From positions 62,001-126,000 of the forward strand of contig JAQSWY010000007.1 of assembly GCA_029266425.1 (NCBI GenBank): a DNA stretch of 64,000 nt, written 5' to 3'. Shown here one piece after another: positions 48,325 through 57,737 of the stretch (its first letter is position 1; each line of letters opens with the position of its first letter). The notes under the pieces are model-generated. The model saw nothing but the letters and a program-made list of their open reading frames with translations, did no database searches and was not told where the DNA came from. Made by a program: the position numbers and the translations under genes. Origin of the DNA: Xanthobacteraceae bacterium (lineage in GTDB: Bacteria > Pseudomonadota > Alphaproteobacteria > Rhizobiales > Xanthobacteraceae).

Positions 48325-48846
48325 TCAGCCGGCGGCGAGGAAGGCGCCGCCGCGATAGACCAGCGCCGGCCGCCCGGACGCGGCGGACTGCGTCGCGGCG
48401 ACAGCGCCGAGGAAGACCGTGTGCGTGCCCCAGTCGAGCGCCTGAGCGACCCGGCAATCGAAGGCCGCTATCGCATCTTCAAGGACGGGCGCTCCGGTGG
48501 CGAGCCTGCGCCAGGCACCATAGGCAAAGCGCTCCGCGCCGCGGGCTCCGCTTCGTCCGGCAAAATGCTCGGCGAGCAGCTGGTGCTCATGGGCGATGAC
48601 GTTCACGCAAAAGGCGCCGGCGGCGCTTATGGCGGCATGGCCCTCGGTGGCGCGGTTCACGCACACGAGGAGCGTCGGCGGGTCGGCCGAGACCGAGCAG
48701 ACGGCTGTCGCGGTCAGCCCGCGCGGGCCATCCTCGCCCTGCGCGGTGATAAGGGTCACGCCGGCAGCGAGCTCGCGCATCGCCGCACGGAAGGCGGCGC
48801 CGTCCACGAGCGGATCGGCATCGCACGGATGGGGCTGCGTCATCAT
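48325..48846 (-). CDS. Flavin reductase family protein
   Basis: FRAAMRELAAGVTLITAQGEDGPRGLTATAVCSVSADPPTLLVCVNRATEGHAAI...FCVNVIAHEHQLLAEHFAG. Confidence 0.92.
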   Translation of the reverse strand: MMTQPHPCDADPLVDGAAFRAAMRELAAGVTLITAQGEDGPRGLTATAVCSVSADPPTLLVCVNRATEGHAAISAAGAFCVNVIAHEHQLLAEHFAGRSGARGAERFAYGAWRRLATGAPVLEDAIAAFDCRVAQALDWGTHTVFLGAVAATQSAASGRPALVYRGGAFLAAG

Positions 48847-49562
48847 GCGTCGTATCCGAGATAGGCGCTCTGCACGCGCGGATGATTGATCAGGTCGAGG
48901 CCGTTGCCGGTGATCGTGATGTCGCCGGATTCCAACACGAAGGCGCGGTCGGCGATCTCCAGCGCGCTATAGGCGTTCTGTTCGACCAGCAGCACCGTGA
49001 CGCCCTCGGTGTTCACCCGGCGTATCGCGTCGATGACGAGATCGACGATTTGAGGGGCCAGCCCCATGGTCGGCTCGTCGAGCAGGAGCACCTTGGGCGC
49101 CGCCATCATGGCCCGACCCATCGCCACCATCTGCTGTTCGCCGCCGGACAGCGTGCCGGCGAGCTGCCGGTAGCGCTCCCGCAGGCGCGGGAACAGCTCC
49201 AGTACATGGTCGAGATCGCGCCGGCGCGCCGCATGATCGCTGCGCACATAGGCGCCGATCTCGAGGTTCTCGGCGACGCTCATACGGCCGAACAGCCGGC
49301 GCCCCTCCGGCACCTGCGACAGCCCGTGACGGACCCGCTCGTGCGGCGGCAGCGCGGTGATGTCCGCGCCGCCGAGCACGATGGTGCCCGCGCGCACGTC
49401 GCGCAGGCCGCAAAGGGCGTTCAGTATGGTGGTCTTGCCCGCGCCATTGGCGCCGATGATGGTGGCGATCTCGCCGGCCTCCACCGTGAAGCTCACGCTG
49501 CGCACGGCGGCGATCTCGCCATAGGCGACGGTGAGGCCGGAGACTTCCAGAGCCTTGCTCAT
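48843..49562 (-). CDS. livF: Branched-chain amino-acid-type ABC transporter ATP-binding protein
   Basis: IGANGAGKTTILNALCGL; LSGGEQQMVAMGRAMMAAPKVLLLDEPTMGLAP. Confidence 0.92.
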   Translation of the reverse strand: MSKALEVSGLTVAYGEIAAVRSVSFTVEAGEIATIIGANGAGKTTILNALCGLRDVRAGTIVLGGADITALPPHERVRHGLSQVPEGRRLFGRMSVAENLEIGAYVRSDHAARRRDLDHVLELFPRLRERYRQLAGTLSGGEQQMVAMGRAMMAAPKVLLLDEPTMGLAPQIVDLVIDAIRRVNTEGVTVLLVEQNAYSALEIADRAFVLESGDITITGNGLDLINHPRVQSAYLGYDA

Positions 49563-50419
49563 GCGATCCTTGCCTCCATCTGCCGCAGCGGTTCGGCCTC
49601 GGCGGCGGGCGCGGCAATCTGCCCGCTGCGCCGGCCGAGATAGGCCTCGATCACCCGGTCGTCGGCCTGGATCTCGGCCGGCGTGCCCTCGGTGAGGATG
49701 GCGCCGCGATTGAACACGGTGATGCGCTCGGCCACCGCCATCACCACGCGCATGTGGTGCTCGATCAGCACGACGGTGACGCCGAGCTCGTCGCGCACGC
49801 GCCCGATCAGCTCGACCAGCGCCTTTCCCTCCGCCGGGTTCATGCCGGCCGCCGGCTCGTCGAGCATGAGGATGCGCGGGCCGCCGACCAGAGCCCGGGC
49901 GATCTCCAGCCGGCGCTGGTCGCCATAGGGCATGTTGCGGGCGAGATCGTCGGCGCGTCGGGGAATACCGACGAAGGCGAGATAGTGCCGCGCCCGCTCG
50001 CGCGCCTCCGCCTCCTCGCGGCGGAACCGCCCGGTGCCGGCGATGGCCTCCCAGAAGGTGGCCTTGAGCCGGCGGTGCTGGCCGACCAGCACGTTTTCCA
50101 GCGCTGTCATGTTCGGGAACAGCCGGACATTCTGGTAGGTGCGCGCCACGCCGTGCCGCGCCACCACATGCGCCGGCAGCCCGTCGATACGCTCGCCGCC
50201 GAGATAGACCCGGCCGCTGGTCGGCTTCACAAAGGCGGTGATGCAGTTGAAGGCCGTGGTCTTGCCGGCGCCGTTCGGCCCGATGATGGCGTGCACGCTG
50301 CCCTCGGGAACGCTGAGATCGACATTCTGGATGGCGATCATGCCGCCGAAGGCCTTCTTCAGGCCGCGCACATCGAGCAGCGGTAACCGGGCGGGGCTCT
50401 TGGCGTGGGCGTCAAGCAT
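49559..50419 (-). CDS. livG: Branched-chain amino-acid-type ABC transporter ATP-binding protein
   Basis: IGPNGAGKTTAFNCITAFVKPTSGRVYLGGERIDGLPAHVVARHGVARTYQNVRLFPNMTALENVLVGQH. Confidence 0.92.
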   Translation of the reverse strand: MLDAHAKSPARLPLLDVRGLKKAFGGMIAIQNVDLSVPEGSVHAIIGPNGAGKTTAFNCITAFVKPTSGRVYLGGERIDGLPAHVVARHGVARTYQNVRLFPNMTALENVLVGQHRRLKATFWEAIAGTGRFRREEAEARERARHYLAFVGIPRRADDLARNMPYGDQRRLEIARALVGGPRILMLDEPAAGMNPAEGKALVELIGRVRDELGVTVVLIEHHMRVVMAVAERITVFNRGAILTEGTPAEIQADDRVIEAYLGRRSGQIAAPAAEAEPLRQMEARIA

Positions 50420-52085
50420 GGGCGCCCTCCTTCGCTACGATCGTCGCCGGCCACAGGCCTTCGGCCCGCACATGCATCATCGCGACCAGTGCGATGCCGT
50501 AGAACAAATAGCGGAACTCGCCGAACTCGCGCAGCAGCTCGGGCAGGCCGATCAGCACGATGGCGCCGACCAGCACGCCGGGCAGGCTGCCGAGACCGCC
50601 GATCACCAGGATCGCCAGCACATTGATCGAGACCAGTAACTGGAAGGAATGCGGATAGACCGAGCCGATCAGCGCCGCGAACACCGCGCCCGCCGCGCCG
50701 GCGAAGGCCGCCCCGATGGTGTAGGCGAGCAGCTTCGAGGCGACGGGGTCGATGCCGAGCGCCTGCGCGACATCCTCGTCCTCGCGCATGGCAAGCCAGG
50801 CCCGCCCGATCCGGGCGTGCTGCAGCCGCCAGGAGATGAAGGCGACCACGCCGGCGAGAGTGAGGGCGAGATAATAGAGTGCGGCCGGCGATTTCAGCGA
50901 AAAGCCGAACAGGCGCGGATGATCGATCTCGATGATGCCTTGCGAGCCGCCGAGATAGGGCCCGAGCGCATCGGACAGCACCAGCACGCGGATGATCTCG
51001 CCGAGGCCGAGCGTCGCCATGGCGAGATAGTCGCCGCGCACCCGCAGCACCGGCAGGCCGAACAGCATACCGGCGCCCGCCGCCAGCACCACCGCGACCG
51101 GCAGTGCCACCCAGAACGATACATCGGCGATCGCCAGCGGACCGGACGAGCAGAGCAGCGCCACCGTATAGGCGCCGACCGCGAAGAAGGCGACGAAGCC
51201 GAGATCGACGAGGCCGGCAAGGCCGAGCTCGATATTGAGCCCCATGCCCATCAGCATGTAGAGCGCGACAAGCATGGCGACCTGGGCGACGAAGTCGTTG
51301 GTGACCAGCGGCAGGATGAGGACGCCGATGAGCAACAGCACCAGGCCCACTTTCGAGGAGCGCGCGCGGCTCGCGGGAGTGTGCCCGGCCCTCCACCGAT
51401 CGCGCATCAGCGAGAACGCCGCCCCGATGAGGAACAGCACCAGCGCGGCACCCTGGTTGAGCCCGGCGGGCCCGAACACCTCGGTCTCCGGGCCGTTCAG
51501 GTCCGGCACATTGTCGAGCACGCTGACGAAGACGTCGCGGAACAGGCCGGCGATGAGCACGGCGGCGAAGCCGTTCGTCACCGCCCGGCGCCATGGGCCC
51601 GGCACTGCCGCAAGCATCCCGCCGGCCGCACCGAGAATCGCACCCAGGGCTGGAAGCTGCGCCAGCGCCTGAAGCGAGGCGTTCGGCGCGCCAAGGCTGA
51701 GCGCCTTGACCAGCATCGGGCTCGCCGCGACCAGCGTGGTGCGCAGATTGTACGATGCGGTGAGCAGCACGAGCGCCGATACGCACAGGCCCGCAATGAC
51801 GCCGGCAAGCGCGCCGTGGAGAACGGCACGAGCGCCCGCGGGCGCACTCCCGGCATCGCGTCCGGCGATGTAGCCGGCAGCAATGGCGATCAGCGCGAAG
51901 GCGACCTGCGATAGCGTCAGCGTGTCCTCGATCACGTGGCGCTTGTCCATCGCCACATAGGCGCCGATCAGAGCGAAGGCGATCGCCGCGAGGCCGGCGA
52001 GACCGCCGACCTGGAGGCTCTCGATCAGCGGCGCCTTGCGCCGCCGGGTGAGCTTGAAGGAGCTGGTGACGGTGTTGAAGGACAT
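50412..52085 (-). CDS. livM: Branched-chain amino-acid-type ABC transporter permease LivM with long N-terminal membrane extension
   Basis: 557 aa; conserved GLNIELGLAGLVDLGFVAFFAVGAYTVALL and RVRGDYLAMATLGLGEIIRVL in the C-terminal half; hydrophobic N-terminal ~250 aa. Confidence 0.9.
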   Translation of the reverse strand: MSFNTVTSSFKLTRRRKAPLIESLQVGGLAGLAAIAFALIGAYVAMDKRHVIEDTLTLSQVAFALIAIAAGYIAGRDAGSAPAGARAVLHGALAGVIAGLCVSALVLLTASYNLRTTLVAASPMLVKALSLGAPNASLQALAQLPALGAILGAAGGMLAAVPGPWRRAVTNGFAAVLIAGLFRDVFVSVLDNVPDLNGPETEVFGPAGLNQGAALVLFLIGAAFSLMRDRWRAGHTPASRARSSKVGLVLLLIGVLILPLVTNDFVAQVAMLVALYMLMGMGLNIELGLAGLVDLGFVAFFAVGAYTVALLCSSGPLAIADVSFWVALPVAVVLAAGAGMLFGLPVLRVRGDYLAMATLGLGEIIRVLVLSDALGPYLGGSQGIIEIDHPRLFGFSLKSPAALYYLALTLAGVVAFISWRLQHARIGRAWLAMREDEDVAQALGIDPVASKLLAYTIGAAFAGAAGAVFAALIGSVYPHSFQLLVSINVLAILVIGGLGSLPGVLVGAIVLIGLPELLREFGEFRYLFYGIALVAMMHVRAEGLWPATIVAKEGAHA

Positions 52086-52089
52086 GGCG

Positions 52090-53187
52090 TCACGCCCGCT
52101 TTGAAGCGAGCTGCTCGCCGAGCAGCCCCTGCGGCCGGAAGATCAGGATCATCACCAGCATGCCGTAGCCGATCACGTCCTTGAGCTGATACGGCGCCGG
52201 CAGCCCGTAGCCCTCCAGGATCAACGCCGGCCCGAGCGCCTCGGCGAGCCCGAGCACCAGCCCGCCGAGCAGGGCGCCGCCGAGATTGCCGATGCCCCCC
52301 AGGATCGCCGCGGCGAAGCCCTTCACGCCGAGGAAGAAGCCCATGAAGACGGTGATCTGCTTGAACACCAGCGCATAGAGCACGCCGGCGACGCCCGCCA
52401 TCGCCCCACCGATCGCGAAGGTGGCGACGATGACGGCGCCGACATTGATGCCGACCAGGGCAGCGGCATCGCGATCTTCCGCCACCGCCCGCATCGCCTT
52501 GCCGAGCGGGCTCAGCCGCACCAGCGCCAGCAGGCCCGCCAGCACGATGAGGGCGGCGACGAAGGCGACGATCTGCGGGATCGGCACGGTGAGGCCGAAC
52601 AGGCTGACCGTGCCCTCCATCCAGCCGAAGCCGGGATAGGCGCGGTTGCGCGTGCCGAACAGCCCGCGCGCCGCATATTGCAGGACGAAGGACAGCCCGA
52701 TCGCGCAGATGAGCGGGGCGAGCGAGCGCACATGCAGGAACGGCCGGTAGGCGACGCGCTCGATGGCGATCGACACCGCCGCGCCGCAAGCCATGCCGGC
52801 GGCGAGCACCAGGGGCAGCGCCAGCAGCGGCAGGCTGTTCACCAGCCCCGCATCGTTCAGCGCCCCCGCTGCGAACAAACCGGCGAACGACCCCACCATC
52901 ATCACGTCGCCATGGGCGAAATTGATCATGCGCAGGATGCCGTAGACCATGGTGTAGCCGAGCGCGATCAGCGCGTAGATGCTGCCGATGGTGAGGCCGA
53001 ACATCGTGAAGGACACGAAGTCGGCGGCGGAGTAGGTGCCGGCGGTGAGACCGCCGGCAAGACCCACCAGGACGAGAGCCGCGACACTGATCCTTATGGC
53101 GAGCAATACGTGATCGACCCAGGTCGACCGGCGCAGCCATTCGGAGAATGCCCCCGGCTCCGTCGCGGAGCGCGTGGTCTCGCTCAC
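52090..53187 (-). CDS. livH: Branched-chain amino-acid-type ABC transporter permease LivH
   Basis: GTG start overlapping upstream TGA; GSIYALIALGYTMVYGILRMINFAHGDVMMVGSFAGLF; LGKAMRAVAEDRDAAALVGIN. Confidence 0.9.
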   Translation of the reverse strand: MSETTRSATEPGAFSEWLRRSTWVDHVLLAIRISVAALVLVGLAGGLTAGTYSAADFVSFTMFGLTIGSIYALIALGYTMVYGILRMINFAHGDVMMVGSFAGLFAAGALNDAGLVNSLPLLALPLVLAAGMACGAAVSIAIERVAYRPFLHVRSLAPLICAIGLSFVLQYAARGLFGTRNRAYPGFGWMEGTVSLFGLTVPIPQIVAFVAALIVLAGLLALVRLSPLGKAMRAVAEDRDAAALVGINVGAVIVATFAIGGAMAGVAGVLYALVFKQITVFMGFFLGVKGFAAAILGGIGNLGGALLGGLVLGLAEALGPALILEGYGLPAPYQLKDVIGYGMLVMILIFRPQGLLGEQLASKRA

Positions 53188-54419
53188 GGATAGATCCGCT
53201 TCGGGTTGGTGCCGGGAGCGAAGGAGGACTGGTCGGCGCTGGTGAACTCCCAGATCGCGTAGGTCGCCGCGCCGCAATCGCCGAGGGTATCGCAGGTCAG
53301 CGCGCCGGTGAGGCCGGGCAGCGCCTTGGTCGCCATCATGGCATCGTGGAGCGCCTTGCGGCCGATATAGAGGTTGCCGTCGGCGTCGGTCTTGCCCACC
53401 TGCTTGATCGCCGCCATCGTCAGCAGCGCGGCATCATAGCCATAGGCGCTGAAACCGCCGATCGGCGCCTCGCCATATTCGTTGGTGAACTCCTTCACGA
53501 AGCCCGGGAAGCGTTCGGAGAACAGGTCGGTCGAGGGACCGACGATGTTGAAGCCGACGATCTTCGGACCGACCGCCTCGATCACATTGGCGCTGAACAC
53601 GCCCTCGCCGCCGATGACCTTGGTCTTGGCGAGCGCGGCCACTTCGTCCTTCTGGCGCATCAGGAAGCCGATGGTGGAGGTGAAGACCGGCGTGAAGATC
53701 AGGTCCGGCTTCTTGGTGGCGATGCGGGTCAGCACCGGACGCAGATCGGTGTCGGTCGGTGCCACCGCCTCGCTCGCGACGATGGTGCCGCCCTTGGCGG
53801 CGAAGTCCCTCTCGAAGGCGCGGACCAGCTGCTCGGTGTAGGGGCTGCCGTCATGGATCGTGGCGGCGGTCTTGAGGCCCAGCTTGTCGTGGACATAGGC
53901 CGCCATGAAGGCCGCGCTCTTCAGGTCGTTCGGCACCACGCGCAGGAAGCCCTTGAAGCCGTCCGGCCGGTCGGCCGCGGTGAGCGCCGGCGCGGTGGCG
54001 CCGATCGCCACGTTGGGAATGCCGAGCTTCCACAGGATGGGGGCACCGGCGCGCGCGCCGCTGGAGCAGCTCGGGCCGAGCACGGCAACGATCTGCTTGT
54101 TGCCGGCGAGCTTGGTTGCCGCGGTCTGGCCGCCTTCCGCGGTGCACTGCGCGTCCTCGCCGACGAGCTTCACCGGAAAGCCGAGCACCTTGCCGCCGGC
54201 ATCCTTGATGGCAATCTCGGCACCACGCAATTCGTCGATGCCCTGGTTGGTGTCGCCGCCGGACTGCGAGGAATAGCCGCCGATCAGGATCGGCTGGCCC
54301 TTGGCGATCTTCACGACACCGACCGCGTCGGTCACCGGACCGAGCGTTTCCGCCCGGCTGCCCGACGCGGCAAGGAGAGCCACGGCAAGCGTCATCGCAG
54401 ACACGAGTACCCTATTCAT
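53184..54419 (-). CDS. livK: Branched-chain amino-acid-type ABC substrate-binding protein
   Basis: 411 aa; QPILIGGYSSQSGGDTNQGIDELRGAEIAIKDAGGKVLGFPVKLVGEDAQCTAEGGQTAATKL. Confidence 0.9.
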   Translation of the reverse strand: MNRVLVSAMTLAVALLAASGSRAETLGPVTDAVGVVKIAKGQPILIGGYSSQSGGDTNQGIDELRGAEIAIKDAGGKVLGFPVKLVGEDAQCTAEGGQTAATKLAGNKQIVAVLGPSCSSGARAGAPILWKLGIPNVAIGATAPALTAADRPDGFKGFLRVVPNDLKSAAFMAAYVHDKLGLKTAATIHDGSPYTEQLVRAFERDFAAKGGTIVASEAVAPTDTDLRPVLTRIATKKPDLIFTPVFTSTIGFLMRQKDEVAALAKTKVIGGEGVFSANVIEAVGPKIVGFNIVGPSTDLFSERFPGFVKEFTNEYGEAPIGGFSAYGYDAALLTMAAIKQVGKTDADGNLYIGRKALHDAMMATKALPGLTGALTCDTLGDCGAATYAIWEFTSADQSSFAPGTNPKRIYP

Positions 54420-54529
54420 CTTCGTCCATCCTCTGGTTTGGCGCGCGGCCTTTTTTGCGGTCGCGTCGTTCGAAAGATCAGTCTCGGGCAGTGCCGCTCC
54501 GGGCGCTGGGCCCGGAGCCGATCAATCCA

Positions 54530-55612
54530 TCACTCGGCCGCGACCGGCACCGGCGCCCCGATGGCGGAGAGCGGGCCGACCTCGCGCTCGACCAGAGGCA
54601 GCACCTCGGCGCCGAAGCGCTCCAGCGAGCGCCGCGCGCGGGCGACCGGCATGTCGCCGAACTGGAAGAAGCAATTGTAGTGCTGCGGATTGAGCCGGCG
54701 GATTTCCGAGACCAGCCGCCCCGCCACATGGTGCGGATCGCCGATCAGCAGATTGTCGCGGAAGGTCTCGAGCGGCGGCTCGTCCGGGATGGGCGCCGCC
54801 TCGACGAAGGAACCGTTCAGCGTCAGCACGTTGCTGCGCAGGCCGTGCACCATGCGCCCGACATAGCGGGCACGCTCGGCCGCTTCCATCGCCTCGCTCG
54901 CGCTGTCGGTGACGTGGATATATTGCTGCAGCGCTACCGGCATGCGGGCACCATCGAGCCCGCCCTGCACCCAGGAGGCCCGCACCTGCTCGGCGATGCC
55001 GAACAACGCCTCGCTGCCCCGCCAGCCCGCGGTGATGAACGGCACGCCGCCCCATTTCGACAGCGCTTTGAGGATCGGCGGGTGCGGCGAGGTGCAATAG
55101 ACCGGCGGCATCGGCTTCTGCAGCGGACGCACGGTGAAGGCGGTTTCCGGCACCGTGATGTGCTTGCCCTCGAAGGCGGCGCGACCTTCTGTCAGCGCCT
55201 GCTCCACCACGGCCCAGTATTCGAGGAAGATCTCGGTCTTCTTGGCGACGTCGGCGCCGTAGCGCTCGAACTCATAGGCCTGGTAGCCGGTGCCGACGCC
55301 GAGCACGGCGCGCCCGTCGCTGAGCTGGTCGAGCAGGCCGATCTCCTGCGCCACCCGCATCGGCTGGTAGAGCGGCAGCACCACCACGCCGGCGCCGAGC
55401 CGGATGCGGCTGGTGTGGCCGGCCATGTGAGCCGCCACCATCAGGGGCGATACGCTGACCGAGTAATTGGTGAAGTGATGCTCGGCAAACCAGGCGATAT
55501 CGAAGCCGATATCCTCGGCAAGCCTCACCATGTCGCGTGTATTCTCGATGACGCCAGCGACACCACCCGGGTTGTCGCGCAGGCCCATGAGGTTGAATAT
55601 GCCGAAGTGCAT
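54530..55612 (-). CDS. LLM-class flavin-dependent oxidoreductase (bacterial luciferase-like)
   Basis: MHFGIFNLMGLRDNPGGVAGVIENTRDMVRLAEDIGFDIAWFAEHHFTNYSVSVSPLMVAAHMAGHTSRIRLGAGVVVLPLYQPMRVAQEIGLLDQLSDGRAVLGVGTGYQAYEFERYG. Confidence 0.92.
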   Translation of the reverse strand: MHFGIFNLMGLRDNPGGVAGVIENTRDMVRLAEDIGFDIAWFAEHHFTNYSVSVSPLMVAAHMAGHTSRIRLGAGVVVLPLYQPMRVAQEIGLLDQLSDGRAVLGVGTGYQAYEFERYGADVAKKTEIFLEYWAVVEQALTEGRAAFEGKHITVPETAFTVRPLQKPMPPVYCTSPHPPILKALSKWGGVPFITAGWRGSEALFGIAEQVRASWVQGGLDGARMPVALQQYIHVTDSASEAMEAAERARYVGRMVHGLRSNVLTLNGSFVEAAPIPDEPPLETFRDNLLIGDPHHVAGRLVSEIRRLNPQHYNCFFQFGDMPVARARRSLERFGAEVLPLVEREVGPLSAIGAPVPVAAE

Positions 55613-55647
55613 TTCCGTACTCTGATTTCTAGCTGGATGCTGTGCGG

Positions 55648-56379
55648 TCAGGCGATGAAATAGCCGCCACTGATGGCAACGGTCTCGCCGACCATGTATC
55701 TGTTCTTTTCCGAGACCAGGAAGATCACGACGTCGGCGACATCTTCCGGCTCGGCGGCGCGGCCGAGCGCGGTCTGCGCCGCGAGTTCCGGCAGGAAGCC
55801 GGCGGCGCGCGCCTTCTCGGTGGCGATGCCGGCGGGCGCCACGCCATTGATCAGGATGTTGTCCGGCGCGCAGGCGAGGCCCATGCTCTTGGTCAGGCTG
55901 ACCACCGCCGCCTTCATTGCCGCGTAGTGCGCGTTCTTCGGATGCGCCTTGAGCGCATCGATCGAGGCGATGTTTACGATGCGCCCGCCGCCCACGCCCT
56001 GCATGTGTGCAATCGCCGCCACCGAGACGTTGTAGAGTCCGCGCACATTGACCGCGAAGCTGAAGTCCCAGTCGGCATCGGTGATCTCGAGGATCGGTCG
56101 GCGCGGATAGACGCCGGCGCAATTGACGAGGCCATGGATGCGCCCTGCACTGGCGGCAGCGGCATCCACCAGCGCCTTGGCGCTGTCGCGGGTGGTGATG
56201 TCGCCGATCACCGCGAAGGCCTCGCCGCCCTTCGCCTTGATCTCGTCGACGACGCCCGCCGCGCTCTCCTCGTTGATCTCGATGATCCCGACCTGAGCGC
56301 CGGCCTGCGCGAGGCCGAGACAGATGGCCCGGCCGAGACCACTGCCTCCACCGGTGACGATGACGGTTTGACCCTGCAT
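55648..56379 (-). CDS. SDR-family oxidoreductase
   Basis: VIVTGGGSGLGRAICLGLAQAGAQVGIIEIN; NCAGVYPRRPILEITDADWDF; HYAAMKAAVVSLTKSMG. Confidence 0.9.
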   Translation of the reverse strand: MQGQTVIVTGGGSGLGRAICLGLAQAGAQVGIIEINEESAAGVVDEIKAKGGEAFAVIGDITTRDSAKALVDAAAASAGRIHGLVNCAGVYPRRPILEITDADWDFSFAVNVRGLYNVSVAAIAHMQGVGGGRIVNIASIDALKAHPKNAHYAAMKAAVVSLTKSMGLACAPDNILINGVAPAGIATEKARAAGFLPELAAQTALGRAAEPEDVADVVIFLVSEKNRYMVGETVAISGGYFIA

Positions 56380-56521
56380 GGAAGCTCCGATCTCTGAGGA
56401 GGGTGCGCGCCCGCTTGGGGTGTGGGCACGTCATTGAGACGGAGTGTTCCAGACCGGCGGCACCGATCACAAACGATCAATTCTCATGGAAGGATAAGAA
56501 CGGCCGCTGCATGCGGGCTGT

Positions 56522-56538
56522 GCCAAGCCCGGCTTGGC
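56522..56538. promoter_or_regulatory. Perfect palindrome in divergent SDR/LLM intergenic region (candidate operator)
   Basis: GCCAAGC-CCG-GCTTGGC. Confidence 0.4.
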
Positions 56539-56662
56539 CAAGCATAAGAACAGCTAATTTGCCCGGGCCCGGCGCCGTTCCTATGCTTTGCTATAAGCCG
56601 TACGTGCAATGACAGGCCTGCGACGGATCGAGAAAGGATCCGTTGCAGATGGGAAGTTCGCT

Positions 56663-57736
56663 ATGACGAAACTGGGCCTTTTCAACCTCATGGGCCTCTA
56701 TGACCGCAACACGTCGCCCGCCTCGGTGCTGCGCACCACGGTCGACACGGTGAAGATGGCGGAGGATTTCGGCTTCGAGGTCGCCTGGTTCGCCGAGCAC
56801 CACTTCACCAACCATTCGATCTGCCCGTCGTCGCTGGTGATGGTGGCGCACTGCGCGGCCGAGACGAAGCATATCCGGCTCGGACCGGCAGTGCTCGCTT
56901 TGCCCTTCTACGAGCCGCTGCGGCTGGTGCAGGAGGCCGCCTTCGTCGACCTGCTCACTCACGGCCGGCTCATACTGGGCCTCGGCTGCGGCTACCAGCC
57001 TTATGAATTCGACCGCTTCCGCGTCGATCCGAACTATCGCTACCAGAAGATGCTGGAGACCTGGGACATACTGGAACAGGGCCTGACCAGCGGCGTGGTC
57101 GAGTATTCCGGCCAGTTCCACAACATCCCGCGCACCGAGCTCTCGATGCGCCCGTTCGGCCTGGCGATGCCGGAAGTGTTCGTGGCGAGCAGTCATCCGG
57201 ATCTGGTGGCGCGCATGGCGAGCCGGGGGCACACGCCTTTCATGAGCTTCGGCCATCGCGGCCTGAAGGCGGCGCAGGCGTTTCGCCACGTTATCGCTGA
57301 GCGGTGGGAAGCCGGCGGCGGCGATCCGACCCGCATGCCGCTGGCGGTGCAGCGCTATGTCTATGTGACCGACGACGAGGGCGAAGCGCGCCATGCCGCA
57401 CAGTGCGTACGCGATCTCGCGCGCGCCGCGGTGCCGCTGTCCACCGCCCAACCCAGCAAGGACGGCCCGTTCCTGCGGCTGATGCCGCTCAATGACGAAC
57501 CGCCCCTGGACAATTTCCTCGACAATGCGGTGATCGGCTCGGCGGCGTACTGCGCCGAAAAGCTGGCCGAGGAGATGGACGCCCTGAAGCCGACGCATCT
57601 GTCCTGCTTCATGGGCTTTGCCGGCATCGGCCGTCGCGAGACCCTGGCCTCGCTGGAACGCTTCGGGTGTGATGTCATCCCGCAGCTCGAGGGCCGGATT
57701 GAACTGCGCGACACCAGCCTCCAGGATGCCGCATGA
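56663..57736 (+). CDS. LLM-class flavin-dependent oxidoreductase (paralogue of 54530..55612)
   Basis: MTKLGLFNLMGLYDRNTSPASVLRTTVDTVKMAEDFGFEVAWFAEHHFTNHSICPSSLVMVAHCAAETKHIRLGPAVLALPFYEPLRLVQEAAF. Confidence 0.92.
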   Translation: MTKLGLFNLMGLYDRNTSPASVLRTTVDTVKMAEDFGFEVAWFAEHHFTNHSICPSSLVMVAHCAAETKHIRLGPAVLALPFYEPLRLVQEAAFVDLLTHGRLILGLGCGYQPYEFDRFRVDPNYRYQKMLETWDILEQGLTSGVVEYSGQFHNIPRTELSMRPFGLAMPEVFVASSHPDLVARMASRGHTPFMSFGHRGLKAAQAFRHVIAERWEAGGGDPTRMPLAVQRYVYVTDDEGEARHAAQCVRDLARAAVPLSTAQPSKDGPFLRLMPLNDEPPLDNFLDNAVIGSAAYCAEKLAEEMDALKPTHLSCFMGFAGIGRRETLASLERFGCDVIPQLEGRIELRDTSLQDAA

Positions 57737-57737
57737 G

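Noticed and set aside
54530-56470. 646-aa ORF suggesting an SDR-LLM fusion
   Set aside because: The first half is the wrong frame across the SDR gene; the LLM starts at MHFGIFNLMGL (55612).
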